From: an uncultured Aliivibrio sp.
GTDB taxonomy: Bacteria; Pseudomonadota; Gammaproteobacteria; Enterobacterales; Vibrionaceae
Assembly: GCF_946479765.1 (NCBI RefSeq)
Contig: NZ_CAMLHO010000017.1
Span: 1 to 64,000, forward strand
Direction: 5' to 3'
DNA length: 64,000 nucleotides
Shown: positions 17,958 through 27,446 of the stretch, piece by piece
Layout: the number at the start of each line of letters is the position of its first letter
Position numbering within the stretch: position 1 is the first letter of the stretch
The notes under the pieces: generated by a model
What the model was told of the DNA's origin: nothing
Database searches by the model: none
Seen by the model: only the letters and a program-made list of their open reading frames with translations
Program-made: the position numbers and the translations under genes

Positions 17958-19415
17958 ATGAAGATGATGGATGTATTTAGAAAACTAAAACTATCTCGTT
18001 CAGTGAAAGTCACAACATCAATTGTGATATTGCAAGGTGGTATTTATATTGCGAAAACTGACGATGGTAAGCAACTTACAAAGCAAAGCTTCACCCCTAT
18101 CGATCAGCCTCAGGCGTGGAAAAGTGAGCTTGTAAAAGCGTGTCAAAAAATGGGCTTGTCTGATTGCAACGCGAATGTTGTTATCGGCTCTCATTTATAT
18201 CAATCTTTTCAAATCGATAACCCTAATCTTCCTAAAGAAGAGCTTATCGGTGCATTGCCATTTTTAGTTAAAGATCTTATTAGTGATCGCGTTTCGGATA
18301 TCGTTGCAGATGGTATCGAAAGTACTAAAGGCAAGATGCAAGTCTATATCTCTCAAGTAGCGACAATAAAAACGATTATTGAGCTATTAGGCTCCCTGTC
18401 GATTCAAATTGTTAACGTCACTCCTGATGAATTAGTATGGAAATACTCAAAGCCGAAGGATAATAGCTTCATGCTATTGAGCCATAGTAGCTCTGCTGAG
18501 TTTAAGTTATTGGCTTTTAGTGAAAGACATTTACTGCTTAACCGCTCATTACGTGGCATAAGTGCACCACTAACGGGGGGAATATCAGATAACTTTCAGT
18601 TAGATAGTTTAGCGCTAGAGCTACAGCGTTCATTAGATTATTTGAGCGCTCAACTTCATGGCGTGAATATTAATCACCTTTATTTTTGTTGTGATGATGA
18701 AGATGATGCACTTTTAGCATTAGAGTTAAAAAATAGACTAGGGGTTCAAGTCGCCTCACTCGTTGTCGATGAAGTAAGGGTATTTCGCACTGGCGAAGTA
18801 ATAAGTTGGCTTGGTTTATTTAATCAAGCTTATATCAATCTCTATAATGATAGATTAAAGCCAAAAGTGGACTACTTTACCTTACCAAATGTTATCTTAA
18901 GTTGGGGGGTTGGTCTTGCTTTAACTGGTGTTGTTTTTGGTTATTATTATTGGCAAGTGAGTCAGTTAGATAGCCAAGTTATGTTGTTATCTTCGCAAGA
19001 ACGCACTAAAAATCAAGAACTAAGTCGCTTAATTCAGCAGTTAGAAAGTCATAAGCCGTCAGCGGCAAAATTAGCTGCAATTAAACGTTTAAAAGGCGAT
19101 GTTGAATCTAAGCAAGCGTCACTTAGAATTATTGCTAACTTTGATGAAGGAATGCAAATAGGCTATTCCGGAGTGATGAGCAGCTTAACTCAATTAGGTA
19201 AAGGAAACATATCTCTTACCAAGATTTATATCTCGGGTGAAAATGTCAATTTTACGGGCTATGCTCGCACTCCTGAGGTTATACCTAGTTGGGTACAAAG
19301 TTTTGATAGTGAGTTACATTTGATTGGTCGAACCTTTGATCAGCTAGAAATTAAAACAGATGAACAAGGCCTGGTGTCGTTTATTTTAAATACGAAGGCA
19401 GCAGAGGGTAAATAA
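17958..19415 (+). CDS. mshI: MSHA biogenesis protein MshI (PilM/PilN-like)
   Basis: First gene of the MSHA assembly half. The 485-aa protein has an N-terminal cytoplasmic part (~15-290) of the kind seen in PilM-type actin-like proteins, one membrane segment (~310-330, VILSWGVGLALTGVVFGYYY), then a coiled-coil and periplasmic PilN-like part. It therefore seems to combine in one chain what PilM and PilN do in type IVa pilus machines: linking the cytoplasmic motor to the periplasmic alignment complex. It begins 141 bp after csrD, so a promoter is likely in that gap, and it overlaps mshJ by one base. The function is by family position; the PilM/PilN comparison is my inference. Confidence 0.9.
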   Translation: MKMMDVFRKLKLSRSVKVTTSIVILQGGIYIAKTDDGKQLTKQSFTPIDQPQAWKSELVKACQKMGLSDCNANVVIGSHLYQSFQIDNPNLPKEELIGALPFLVKDLISDRVSDIVADGIESTKGKMQVYISQVATIKTIIELLGSLSIQIVNVTPDELVWKYSKPKDNSFMLLSHSSSAEFKLLAFSERHLLLNRSLRGISAPLTGGISDNFQLDSLALELQRSLDYLSAQLHGVNINHLYFCCDDEDDALLALELKNRLGVQVASLVVDEVRVFRTGEVISWLGLFNQAYINLYNDRLKPKVDYFTLPNVILSWGVGLALTGVVFGYYYWQVSQLDSQVMLLSSQERTKNQELSRLIQQLESHKPSAAKLAAIKRLKGDVESKQASLRIIANFDEGMQIGYSGVMSSLTQLGKGNISLTKIYISGENVNFTGYARTPEVIPSWVQSFDSELHLIGRTFDQLEIKTDEQGLVSFILNTKAAEGK

Positions 19416-20053
19416 TGGAACATTGGATAAAAGTTAAAGAGGTCTTTTCTGCGCTTTCACTAAGAGAAAAAATACTAATTACTCTTGTTGGTTGGGTTGC
19501 CGTCATTTTTATTTCATCTAACGTGATCATTGAACCAAAGGTTTTGGAACATCAGAAATCTGAACAAGATGTTATTCGTATTACTGATTCAATCTCGTCA
19601 TTAAAGCAGCAGGTTGAATTAGCACAACGTCGATTACAAAAAGATCCAAATGTGGATATTAATAAACAATATCAAGCACTCACGTTACAGAGCCAAGAGT
19701 TGGCTGAGCTATTATCTAATCGAGTAGCTGCTTTGGTTTCTCCAGCGCAAATGGCACAGCTTTTAGAGGTCGTATTACAAAAGTCATCAAAATTGGCGTT
19801 GACGTCTATGAGAACGTTACCTTCAGAGCGTTTGCTTGATGAGAACAATAAAGCAGGTTATTACATTCACCCGATAAAATTAGTGTTATCTGGTAACTAT
19901 TTTGACATTGAAACGTACCTCTCTAACTTAGAAGAGTTACCCGTTAAGTATTACTGGCGAAATTTTCGTTACGAAGTTAAACAATACCCAATCGCCGAGT
20001 TGACCATTGAAGTGTATACGCTTGGTTCTAGCAAAGGATTTATTGGCGGTTAA
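19415..20053 (+). CDS. mshJ: MSHA biogenesis protein MshJ (PilO-like)
   Basis: A 212-aa bitopic inner-membrane protein with a short cytoplasmic N-terminus, one membrane segment (~23-42), a coiled coil (~45-100) and a ferredoxin-like periplasmic end. This is the layout of PilO, the partner of PilN in the alignment complex. The ATG overlaps the mshI stop by one base (TAATG), which points to translational coupling. The next gene begins one base after its stop. Confidence 0.88.
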   Translation: MEHWIKVKEVFSALSLREKILITLVGWVAVIFISSNVIIEPKVLEHQKSEQDVIRITDSISSLKQQVELAQRRLQKDPNVDINKQYQALTLQSQELAELLSNRVAALVSPAQMAQLLEVVLQKSSKLALTSMRTLPSERLLDENNKAGYYIHPIKLVLSGNYFDIETYLSNLEELPVKYYWRNFRYEVKQYPIAELTIEVYTLGSSKGFIGG

Positions 20054-20054
20054 T

Positions 20055-20399
20055 ATGAAGAATATGATTTTTCTACTGGTGTTATTATCTACCTCTATTA
20101 ATGCATCGGATGTATCGGATGCAGTAATAGGGCATGATCCAACAGAGCCTTTACGTTGGGTTAAACCCGTACAAGCAAAGAAAGTAGTGACTAAGAAACG
20201 TCAATATTTTCCTTCGTTACAAGCAATTAGTTGTAGCGGAAATAACGATTGTTATGCTGTCTTAGATGATAAGTCTATGAAAAAAGGTGACAAAATATCC
20301 GGCTATACTCTATTAGCCGTTAATGAAGAAAGCGTCTCTATTGGTCGTGCTGGTAAGAAATGGCAACTTTCTCTATTTTCACAAAATATTAAGAATTAA
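20055..20399 (+). CDS. mshK: MSHA biogenesis protein MshK (PilP-like)
   Basis: A small exported protein of 114 aa. I place the start at the ATG at 20055, just after the mshJ stop, instead of the in-frame ATG at 20007 inside mshJ, because the 20055 start gives a normal signal peptide (MKNMIFLLVLLSTSINA). The mature part starts with DPTEPLRW, like the DP(T/F) boxes of PilP/GspC-type proteins, followed by a small beta domain with one CxxxxxC pair (~66-72). It probably bridges the MshI/J inner-membrane complex to the MshL secretin. Confidence 0.82.
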   Translation: MKNMIFLLVLLSTSINASDVSDAVIGHDPTEPLRWVKPVQAKKVVTKKRQYFPSLQAISCSGNNDCYAVLDDKSMKKGDKISGYTLLAVNEESVSIGRAGKKWQLSLFSQNIKN

Positions 20400-20410
20400 G
20401 GTTTGTAATA

Positions 20411-22045
20411 ATGAAAGTACGTAATGTCATCATTGGATTCATGGCTGTATCATTAGCGGGTTGCTCAATGGGCCACCGTGATCCTGTTGAAATTAAACAG
20501 ACCTTAGATAAATCGATTAATGATAATGGCGGTCAGTTACTTGCGGATCTTCCCACATCGGTACAAGCCGATTTAATGCCTGTTTTAAATATGACAAGTG
20601 TTGAAATTGAAGAGCCAGTGAAGCGATTTAGAGTTAAGGCTAATGGTGTTAATGCAAAAGCATTCTTCACAAACCTAGTGAAAGGTACGGAATACAGCGT
20701 TGTAATACACCCTAATGTTTCTGGGCGTATTACAATGAATGTTAATGACGTCACTTTAGATGACGTGTTGTCTTCTGTTGAAGATTTGTATGGCTATGAA
20801 ATCGTTAAACTAGACAGGATATTACAGATTTACCCTGCTACTATCCGTACGGAAACAATCCCTGTTGATTATTTACAATTAACTCGTAAAGGTCGCTCAT
20901 TAACTACCATTACAACCGGTTCTATCACCAATTCTGGTAGTTCATCAAGTGCTAGTGATAGCTCAGACTCAAGTAGCGGTTCATCATCTTCATCTTCTTC
21001 TGCGACGGGTGGAACTGAAATTGAAACAACCAGTGAAAGTGATTTCTGGAAAGAATTAGAAAAAGCGGTCTCAGTGATGATTGGAAATGGACCCGGCAGA
21101 AGTGTGGTGGCTTCACCACAAGCAAGTGTGGTTACCATTACAGCATCGCCTGATGAACTGCGTAAAGTTAAAACATTCTTAGCCACTTCTCATAAGCGTT
21201 TACAGCGCCAAGTTATTTTAGAAGCTAAATTGCTTGAAGTAACGTTAAGTGATGGTTATCAACAAGGAATTAACTGGTCAAATTTAACCTCGTCAATTGG
21301 CGGTACAGATATTGTTGTTGAAAAAGTAGCAGCATCAACAACCAGTGTTTTGCCAGGTATGGATGCGATAGGTACTCTACTTGGTGGTCAAACAAATGTG
21401 ACGGTTTCTGATGGTAATTTTGAAGCAGTATTGAGTTTTATGGATACTCAAGGCGACTTGAATGTTCTTTCAAGCCCTCGTGTTACTGCGGCGAATAACC
21501 AAAAAGCCGTTATTAAAGTAGGGCGTGATGAATACTATGTTACCGAAGTATCTAGTGTTACGGGGAGTGGTGATAACTCCAATGCCTCTCCTGAGGTGAC
21601 GTTAACACCGTTCTTTTCTGGTATTTCATTGGATGTAACACCACAAATTGATGATAAAGGTAACGTGATGCTGCACGTTCACCCATCAGTTATTGATGTT
21701 GAGAACGAAATTAAAGAGATTAACCTAGGTGATGTAGGTGGTATTTTAGAATTACCATTGGCAAAAAGCTCAATCCGTGAATCTGACTCGGTTATTCGAG
21801 CGAAAAGCGGAGATGTGGTTGTCATTGGTGGTTTGATGAAATCACAAACCGTTGAGCAAATATCTAAAGTTCCATTTTTAGGCGATGTTCCCGTACTCGG
21901 TTATTTATTTCGTAACGTGACTCAGGTGACTCAAAAAACTGAGTTAGTTATTTTGCTAAAACCGACAGTTGTTGGTGTTGATACCTGGCAAGAGGAATTA
22001 GAGCGTTCGCGTGATTTATTGCAAGAATGGTTTCCTGATGAGTAA
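20411..22045 (+). CDS. mshL: MSHA outer-membrane secretin MshL
   Basis: Forms the gated outer-membrane ring through which the pilus passes. The 544-aa precursor has a lipoprotein signal with lipobox LAGC (Cys18), an N-terminal STN/N0-type domain (~65-140), a very Ser-rich linker (~174-205), a ring domain with VVASPQASVVTITA (~234), and a C-terminal secretin core (~330-520) with VPFLGDVPVLGYLFRN (~493-508). Its own lipid anchor suggests that it may reach the outer membrane without a separate pilotin. It sits 11 bp after mshK and 11 bp before mshM. Confidence 0.95.
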   Translation: MKVRNVIIGFMAVSLAGCSMGHRDPVEIKQTLDKSINDNGGQLLADLPTSVQADLMPVLNMTSVEIEEPVKRFRVKANGVNAKAFFTNLVKGTEYSVVIHPNVSGRITMNVNDVTLDDVLSSVEDLYGYEIVKLDRILQIYPATIRTETIPVDYLQLTRKGRSLTTITTGSITNSGSSSSASDSSDSSSGSSSSSSSATGGTEIETTSESDFWKELEKAVSVMIGNGPGRSVVASPQASVVTITASPDELRKVKTFLATSHKRLQRQVILEAKLLEVTLSDGYQQGINWSNLTSSIGGTDIVVEKVAASTTSVLPGMDAIGTLLGGQTNVTVSDGNFEAVLSFMDTQGDLNVLSSPRVTAANNQKAVIKVGRDEYYVTEVSSVTGSGDNSNASPEVTLTPFFSGISLDVTPQIDDKGNVMLHVHPSVIDVENEIKEINLGDVGGILELPLAKSSIRESDSVIRAKSGDVVVIGGLMKSQTVEQISKVPFLGDVPVLGYLFRNVTQVTQKTELVILLKPTVVGVDTWQEELERSRDLLQEWFPDE

Positions 22046-22056
22046 CAACGGATTTT

Positions 22057-22905
22057 ATGTATGAGAAACACTTTGGTTTAAAGCAGCTTCCTTTTACTTT
22101 AACGCCTAACGCCTCTCTTTTTCATGGATTATTGCCTCATTATGAGGCGATACAGACTGTGTTATCTGCGATATCCATGGGAGAGGGGGTGATTAAAGTG
22201 ACGGGGGAAATAGGTACAGGTAAGACTATGGTTTGTCGAATGTTGATGAGTCAGTTGCCCGTAAATATTGAATTGTTATATCTACCAAATCCAGTAATGA
22301 ATGGTGCGGAACTACGACAAGCGTTGGCTAAAGAGTTATGGTTAGAGCAAAGTGGAGATGGCGTTACATTAACCGATCGCATTCATGAAAAACTCATCGA
22401 TTTACAGGCTAAAGGAAAAAGTGCAGTTGTATTTATAGATGAAGCGCAAGCTCTGTGTGATGAAGCGTTAGAAACATTACGGTTGTTTGGTAACTTAGAA
22501 ACCGATTATACCAAGTTACTTCAAATTGTCCTATTTGGGCAACCAGAATTAGATGAACGTTTGAAGCAATATCATCTACGTCAATTGAGACAAAGAATCA
22601 CGTTTTCTGCCACTTTACGGCCGCTGAATATGAGTGAAACGGTTGCTTATATTACACATCGAATGACTGAATCGGGTTCTAAAAATAATCCATTCTCACT
22701 TTATCAAATGAAGGTCATTTGGCGTGCAAGTGGTGGTGTGCCTCGATTAATCAATCAAGTCTGCCATAAAGCGTTAGTTATCTCTTTTTCAGAAAATCTA
22801 GTTCAGGTATCTAAAAAATCGGTATTTAATGCCATTTTAGATACAACCGATACCATCAAACCCAAGTATTATTTTCCCAAGTTTTGGGGTTGGAGAGCGT
22901 TGTGA
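22057..22905 (+). CDS. mshM: MSHA biogenesis ATPase MshM (ExeA-like AAA)
   Basis: A 282-aa protein of the ExeA/GspA AAA+ family. It starts MYEKHFGLKQLPFTLTPN, the typical YxxxFGLxxxPF opening, has Walker A TGEIGTGKT (~48-56) and Walker B VVFIDEAQAL (~125-134), and an R-rich LRQRITF sensor region (~183-189). ExeA proteins help secretins assemble in the envelope, so a role in MshL placement is likely. Here the usual periplasmic peptidoglycan-binding extension is missing. Its stop overlaps the mshN GTG start (GTGA). Confidence 0.9.
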   Translation: MYEKHFGLKQLPFTLTPNASLFHGLLPHYEAIQTVLSAISMGEGVIKVTGEIGTGKTMVCRMLMSQLPVNIELLYLPNPVMNGAELRQALAKELWLEQSGDGVTLTDRIHEKLIDLQAKGKSAVVFIDEAQALCDEALETLRLFGNLETDYTKLLQIVLFGQPELDERLKQYHLRQLRQRITFSATLRPLNMSETVAYITHRMTESGSKNNPFSLYQMKVIWRASGGVPRLINQVCHKALVISFSENLVQVSKKSVFNAILDTTDTIKPKYYFPKFWGWRAL

Positions 22906-23939
22906 GTGCAACAAATAAAGCCTTATTGAATATTACCAAACAAGATGCAAATGTAGATGGGAAAAAGAGTATATCCCTTGCTCATGTTCCAAATATGGAA
23001 TCAAAATTTAAAGCTTCTTTCTTTTTTTCTATTGGGGTAATTAGTTCTCTATGTATTATTGGGTGGGCAACCTTAAATAATACAGCAAGCACCATGGTTA
23101 TCGAACACCCAATAGAGCAAGGTATTCAAATTAACTCAGCGCCTTCGTCCTCACCAACGAAGAAAGTGACCACACAAGAAATTAGCCGCATCTATGCAGA
23201 GCAGAAATCAGAAACCCTGCAATCAGAACACATTAATGACAATCAGATTAATCAACAAGCGACAGCAACCGCCAAAGTAAATAATGCACGTCTCGCTAAT
23301 GTTGATGCAAAATCAAATGACCAAGGCCAATTACAGGTTGAGGAAGTTGAGTTATTACCTTCTGAGCTAGCTCAAAAAAGTCGTGATTCAGCAGAGGTCG
23401 CTTTAGGTAACGCCAACTTTAAAGAGGCGATTAAGGACTACTATACCGTATTGAAATATCAACCTCGTGATGAAAATTCACGCAAAAAATTGGCTGCATT
23501 ACTTTATGGTAAGCGAGATATTCAAGAATCAGCTGCGATATTGCAGCAAGGCATTCGATTAAATAAAGACAGTGTTGATTTACGGTTAGCATTAGCAAGT
23601 TTATTACAAAAAGAAGATCAACCAGAAGCGGCTCTTTCTACCTTAGAGTATATTCCGTTAGGCGTATCAGTTGATTATTTAGCGACTCGTGGTGGCTTAG
23701 CTCAAAAATTAAAATTGATGGATTTAGCTGAAGAAAGCTATCAAATGTTAGTGACTAAAGACCCTGAAAATGGTCGCTGGTGGTTAGGTATTGCGATTGT
23801 GTATGAGAGAAATGCACAGGTAAAAGATGCGCTAAAAACATATAAAATAGCGTTAATGACCCCGGGGTTATCTCGCTCTTCTCAAGTATTTGTGCGCGAT
23901 AGAATTAAATTATTAGAAACAATGGAAGGAAATGAATAA
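22902..23939 (+). CDS. mshN: MSHA biogenesis protein MshN (TPR protein)
   Basis: A 345-aa bitopic protein: a short cytoplasmic part, one membrane segment (~35-55), a Gln/Asn/Ser-rich linker (~60-150), then TPR repeats to the end (SAEVALGNANFKEAIKDYY at ~160 and several more). The start is taken as the GTG at 22902, which overlaps the mshM stop as GTGA and follows GGAG at 22892; a TTG at 22884 is in frame but lies deep inside mshM. TPR proteins of this kind support secretin or motor assembly; its precise role is not known to me. Confidence 0.88.
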   Translation: MSATNKALLNITKQDANVDGKKSISLAHVPNMESKFKASFFFSIGVISSLCIIGWATLNNTASTMVIEHPIEQGIQINSAPSSSPTKKVTTQEISRIYAEQKSETLQSEHINDNQINQQATATAKVNNARLANVDAKSNDQGQLQVEEVELLPSELAQKSRDSAEVALGNANFKEAIKDYYTVLKYQPRDENSRKKLAALLYGKRDIQESAAILQQGIRLNKDSVDLRLALASLLQKEDQPEAALSTLEYIPLGVSVDYLATRGGLAQKLKLMDLAEESYQMLVTKDPENGRWWLGIAIVYERNAQVKDALKTYKIALMTPGLSRSSQVFVRDRIKLLETMEGNE

Positions 23940-25663
23940 TGCGTCTTAAGTTAAGAAAAAGACTTGGTGATTTATTAGTCGAAGAAAACATTGTTACTGA
24001 ACAACAGATTGAACAAGCACTTGCAGCACAAAAAACGACAGGTCGAAAACTGGGAGCCTCTCTAATTCAACTGGGTTTCTTGAGCGAAAAACAGATGCTG
24101 ACCTTTCTATCTCAGCAGCTTGATGTGCCTCTAGTTGATTTAAGCCGTGTGAATATTGATGCAACAGCGGTACAGTTACTACCTGAAGTACATGCACGTC
24201 GCTTAAGAGCATTAGTCGTAAGCCAGCAAGGGAATACCATCCGTGTGGCGATGAGTGATCCTGCCGATCTCTCTGCTCAAGAAGCCTTATTTTCTCAACT
24301 TCAACAATATGAAATTGAAATGGTTATTGCGTCAGAAAGGCAGCTCGTTGATAGTTTTGACCGTTTCTACCGCCGAACCAAAGAAATCGCCTCATTTGCC
24401 GAGCAATTGGACTCAGAGCACCAAGAGAGTGATGATTTTAACTTTGGTATATTAGACAGTGATAATGATGAAGTTACGGTTGTAAAACTGATTAACTCCT
24501 TGTTTGAAGATGCGATTCAAATTGGAGCGTCAGATATTCATATTGAGCCGGATGATCAAATATTACGATTACGCCAACGTATTGATGGCGTATTGCATGA
24601 AACGCTATTAAGCGAAGTAAATATAGCACCAGCCTTAGTTCTGCGTTTAAAGCTAATGGCAAACCTCGATATTTCAGAAAAACGATTACCACAAGATGGT
24701 CGATTTAATATTAAGTCTCGTGGACAATCGGTTGATATTCGTTTATCAACCATGCCAGTGCAATATGGTGAAGCAGTGGTTATGCGTCTACTTAACCAAA
24801 CGACAGGGATCAGATCGTTAGAATACTCTGGTATCCCTGATCATTTATTGGTTCGTTTACGTAAACAACTTAGTCGCCTTCACGGTATGATCCTAGTGAC
24901 TGGGCCGACGGGTTCTGGCAAAACAACCACCCTATATGGTGCGTTGAGTGAGTTAAACCAACCTAGTAAGAAGATCATCACAGCGGAAGACCCAGTAGAA
25001 TATCGTTTACCGCGGGTTAACCAAGTTCAGGTAAACAGTAAGATTGACTTAACGTTCTCTAAAATATTAAGAACGTTTTTGCGTCAGGACCCCGATATTA
25101 TTCTTATTGGTGAGATGCGTGACCAAGAAACGGTTGAAATTGGTTTGCGAGCAGCGCTGACTGGTCACTTAGTATTATCGACATTACACACTAATGATGC
25201 GGTAGACAGTGCATTGCGTATGATGGATATGGGCGCACCGGGTTATCTGGTAGCGAGTGCAGTCCGTGCGGTTCTGGCACAGCGATTAGTTAGAAAAATT
25301 TGTACAGAGTGCTCTACTCCAGATCCTCTTGATGACTCACGCTTACAATGGGTGCAAACGCGATTCCCAAATCAAGTATCGGTTCCATTTAGAAAGGGTT
25401 CAGGTTGCCAAAGTTGTAATCTAACGGGCTACAGCGGTCGTATTGGTGTATTTGAATTGCTCGAATTAGATCAACCAATGATGGATGCTTTACGTGGTAA
25501 TAATGCGGTTGAATTTGCTCAAAAAGCGCGTGAAAATCCGGATTACAAACCATTGTTAGCGTCAGCGATGGAACTTGCGATGAGTGGTACCATCAGTCTT
25601 AGTGAAGTAATGGTACTTGGTGAAGGAGATAATGCAGCCTCTCATCAGCCAATACTTATATAG
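23939..25663 (+). CDS. mshE: MSHA extension ATPase MshE with c-di-GMP-binding N-terminus
   Basis: A cytoplasmic GspE/PilB-type motor that drives pilus extension, 574 aa. Residues ~5-65 carry two tandem RLG/LG...L(V/I)xxxx(I/F) motifs (RLGDLLVEENIVTEQQIEQ and LGASLIQLGFLSEKQ), the MshEN module that binds c-di-GMP in V. cholerae MshE. The ATPase core has Walker A TGPTGSGKTTTLYG (~320-333), an Asp box (~344-350), Walker B ILIGEMRDQET (~385-395), a His box (~412) and a four-Cys zinc site (CTEC ... CQSC). It overlaps mshN by one base. Confidence 0.96.
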   Translation: MRLKLRKRLGDLLVEENIVTEQQIEQALAAQKTTGRKLGASLIQLGFLSEKQMLTFLSQQLDVPLVDLSRVNIDATAVQLLPEVHARRLRALVVSQQGNTIRVAMSDPADLSAQEALFSQLQQYEIEMVIASERQLVDSFDRFYRRTKEIASFAEQLDSEHQESDDFNFGILDSDNDEVTVVKLINSLFEDAIQIGASDIHIEPDDQILRLRQRIDGVLHETLLSEVNIAPALVLRLKLMANLDISEKRLPQDGRFNIKSRGQSVDIRLSTMPVQYGEAVVMRLLNQTTGIRSLEYSGIPDHLLVRLRKQLSRLHGMILVTGPTGSGKTTTLYGALSELNQPSKKIITAEDPVEYRLPRVNQVQVNSKIDLTFSKILRTFLRQDPDIILIGEMRDQETVEIGLRAALTGHLVLSTLHTNDAVDSALRMMDMGAPGYLVASAVRAVLAQRLVRKICTECSTPDPLDDSRLQWVQTRFPNQVSVPFRKGSGCQSCNLTGYSGRIGVFELLELDQPMMDALRGNNAVEFAQKARENPDYKPLLASAMELAMSGTISLSEVMVLGEGDNAASHQPILI

Positions 25664-25672
25664 GGTAAGATA

Positions 25673-26902
25673 ATGGCTATTTATAAATACAGTGGGCGTA
25701 ACTCCCAAGGTAAACCGATCTCCGGAACGATTGAAGCCGCCACAGAAGAGGCAGTTGCGGGTCAATTAATGAATGATGGTATTATCCCAATTTCAATTCG
25801 TACTGGTGGTCAATTTAAAGGATCGGCAAACTCAGTGGATTGGCAAGCTTGGTTTCAGCCTCCGATCCCGCTTGAGGTTTTAGTTATATACTGTCGCCAA
25901 ATGTACAGTTTAACCAAGGCAGGGGTTCCTATATTAAGAGCCATGAACGGTTTATCTCAAAACAGTAATAACAAAATTCTTAAGCATGCACTTGAAGAGG
26001 TGACGGCAGATCTTACCAATGGTCGTAGTTTATCCGTTGCAATGAAGCAGCACCCAAGAGTATTTAGTTCTCTGTTTGTATCGATGATCCACGTCGGTGA
26101 GAATACAGGTCGTTTAGATCAAGCCTTATTTCAATTGGCGAATTATTACGAACAAGAAATGGAAACGCGTAAGCGCATCAAGTCAGCAATGCGTTATCCT
26201 ATTTTTGTATTGACCTTTATATTTTTGGCGATGTTGGTACTAAACGTTAAGGTTATTCCACAATTTACCTCGATGTTTTCGAGATTTGGTGTCGAATTAC
26301 CATTACCGACTCGAATATTAATGGCTACCTCCAGTTTTTCTGTTAACTACTGGCATTTTATCCTTGGTGGAGTGGCCGGGATATTTGTGGCTTTTCAGTC
26401 GTGGATCAGCGGTGATGTTGGTCGAGAAACGTGGGACAAGTTTCGCCTTAATATTCCAATTGTAGGGGATATTGTTACTCGAGCACAGATGTCTCGTTTT
26501 TCACGAACGTTCGCACTTATGTTGAAATCAGGGGTGCCATTAAACCAATCCATCGCACTGTCTGCGGAGGCTCTTGGTAATAAGTATTTAGAGAACCGAT
26601 TATTAGAAATGAAAAGTGGCATTGAATCAGGCACCAGTATATCAACCTCGGCAGCACAAAGTGGGGTTTTTACACCGCTAGTACAGCAGATGATTGCAGT
26701 AGGTGAAGAGACTGGTCAGATTGATGATCTGTTGCTGGAAGTCTCTGATTTTTATGATCGTGAAGTTGATTATGATCTGAAAACACTGACGGCACGCATT
26801 GAGCCGCTGTTATTGGTTGTGGTAGCTGGTATGGTGCTCATATTGGCATTGGGTATTTTCCTACCAATGTGGAATATGTTAGATGTAGTAAAAGGGGGCT
26901 AA
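25673..26902 (+). CDS. mshG: MSHA inner-membrane platform protein MshG (PilC/GspF-like)
   Basis: The polytopic platform that couples the MshE motor to pilin insertion, 409 aa. It has the two-fold GspF repeat: cytoplasmic domains (~70-165 and ~275-370) each followed by membrane segments, three in total (~170-195, ~220-240, ~375-400). The motifs VIYCRQMYSLTKAGVPI (~65-81) and MSRFSRTFALMLKSGVPLN (~272-290) mark the repeats. It begins 9 bp after mshE. Confidence 0.95.
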   Translation: MAIYKYSGRNSQGKPISGTIEAATEEAVAGQLMNDGIIPISIRTGGQFKGSANSVDWQAWFQPPIPLEVLVIYCRQMYSLTKAGVPILRAMNGLSQNSNNKILKHALEEVTADLTNGRSLSVAMKQHPRVFSSLFVSMIHVGENTGRLDQALFQLANYYEQEMETRKRIKSAMRYPIFVLTFIFLAMLVLNVKVIPQFTSMFSRFGVELPLPTRILMATSSFSVNYWHFILGGVAGIFVAFQSWISGDVGRETWDKFRLNIPIVGDIVTRAQMSRFSRTFALMLKSGVPLNQSIALSAEALGNKYLENRLLEMKSGIESGTSISTSAAQSGVFTPLVQQMIAVGEETGQIDDLLLEVSDFYDREVDYDLKTLTARIEPLLLVVVAGMVLILALGIFLPMWNMLDVVKGG

Positions 26903-26904
26903 TC

Positions 26905-27357
26905 ATGAAGGCAATCCGTATTTCGTGGGTGGCTCTATTTGTTATTCTACTGGCGGTCATTTTATTTCAATGGGGTAAAATGGAACCTGAAGTTGAAGAT
27001 ACAGCGTTGATGATGACAAGTCGTGAGATCCTTTCTTCTGCGAATGAGTTTAAAAATTATTGGGTTGTAGATGGGCAGCCAACACATTTGATGAAGGACG
27101 GTATTGAGGTCACCTTTAGTCGTCTAGGTTGGCCTGTGGTTTTTGATGATAATGGTGATCTTGATTGTCAGCAATGGTTGCATCTTTTACTGCCTAAAAA
27201 AGATAAGATATATACGGACAGTATAAATATAAATGATGTTTCAAAGAATCAAGCACTGTATCGTTGTGAGTACAGAGCGCCAAATGGTAAAATAATATCC
27301 ATTATGCTCAACAATGGTGCGTTTAAAGTGAGTATCGGTTTTTTGAATGAAAATTAA
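26905..27357 (+). CDS. mshF: MSHA biogenesis protein MshF
   Basis: Last gene of the assembly half, 150 aa. The ATG at 26905, two bases after the mshG stop, gives a short N-terminus, one membrane segment (~7-26, WVALFVILLAVILFQW) and a periplasmic domain with a C...C pair (DLDCQQW, LYRCEYR). An in-frame ATG at 26869 lies inside mshG and would add an unlikely charged extension. The N-terminus is not a prepilin leader (no Gly-Phe cleavage site). Its molecular role is not established. A sigma70 promoter for mshB follows immediately. Confidence 0.82.
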   Translation: MKAIRISWVALFVILLAVILFQWGKMEPEVEDTALMMTSREILSSANEFKNYWVVDGQPTHLMKDGIEVTFSRLGWPVVFDDNGDLDCQQWLHLLLPKKDKIYTDSININDVSKNQALYRCEYRAPNGKIISIMLNNGAFKVSIGFLNEN

Positions 27358-27369
27358 GTTGTCGTTTTT

Positions 27370-27398
27370 TTGACGAACAGTGTGTTTTTTTTTATAAA
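27370..27398 (+). promoter_or_regulatory. Sigma70 promoter of the structural msh half (mshB)
   Basis: TTGACG (27370-27375) and TATAAA (27393-27398) match the -35 and -10 consensus at five of six bases each, with the ideal 17-bp spacer, about 40-45 nt upstream of the mshB start. V. cholerae is known to transcribe mshI-F and mshB-Q separately, which fits. Confidence 0.65.
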
Positions 27399-27446
27399 AT
27401 CCCTTACAATTCAGAACGAAAATAAGCAATAGAGAGAAGCATTAAG

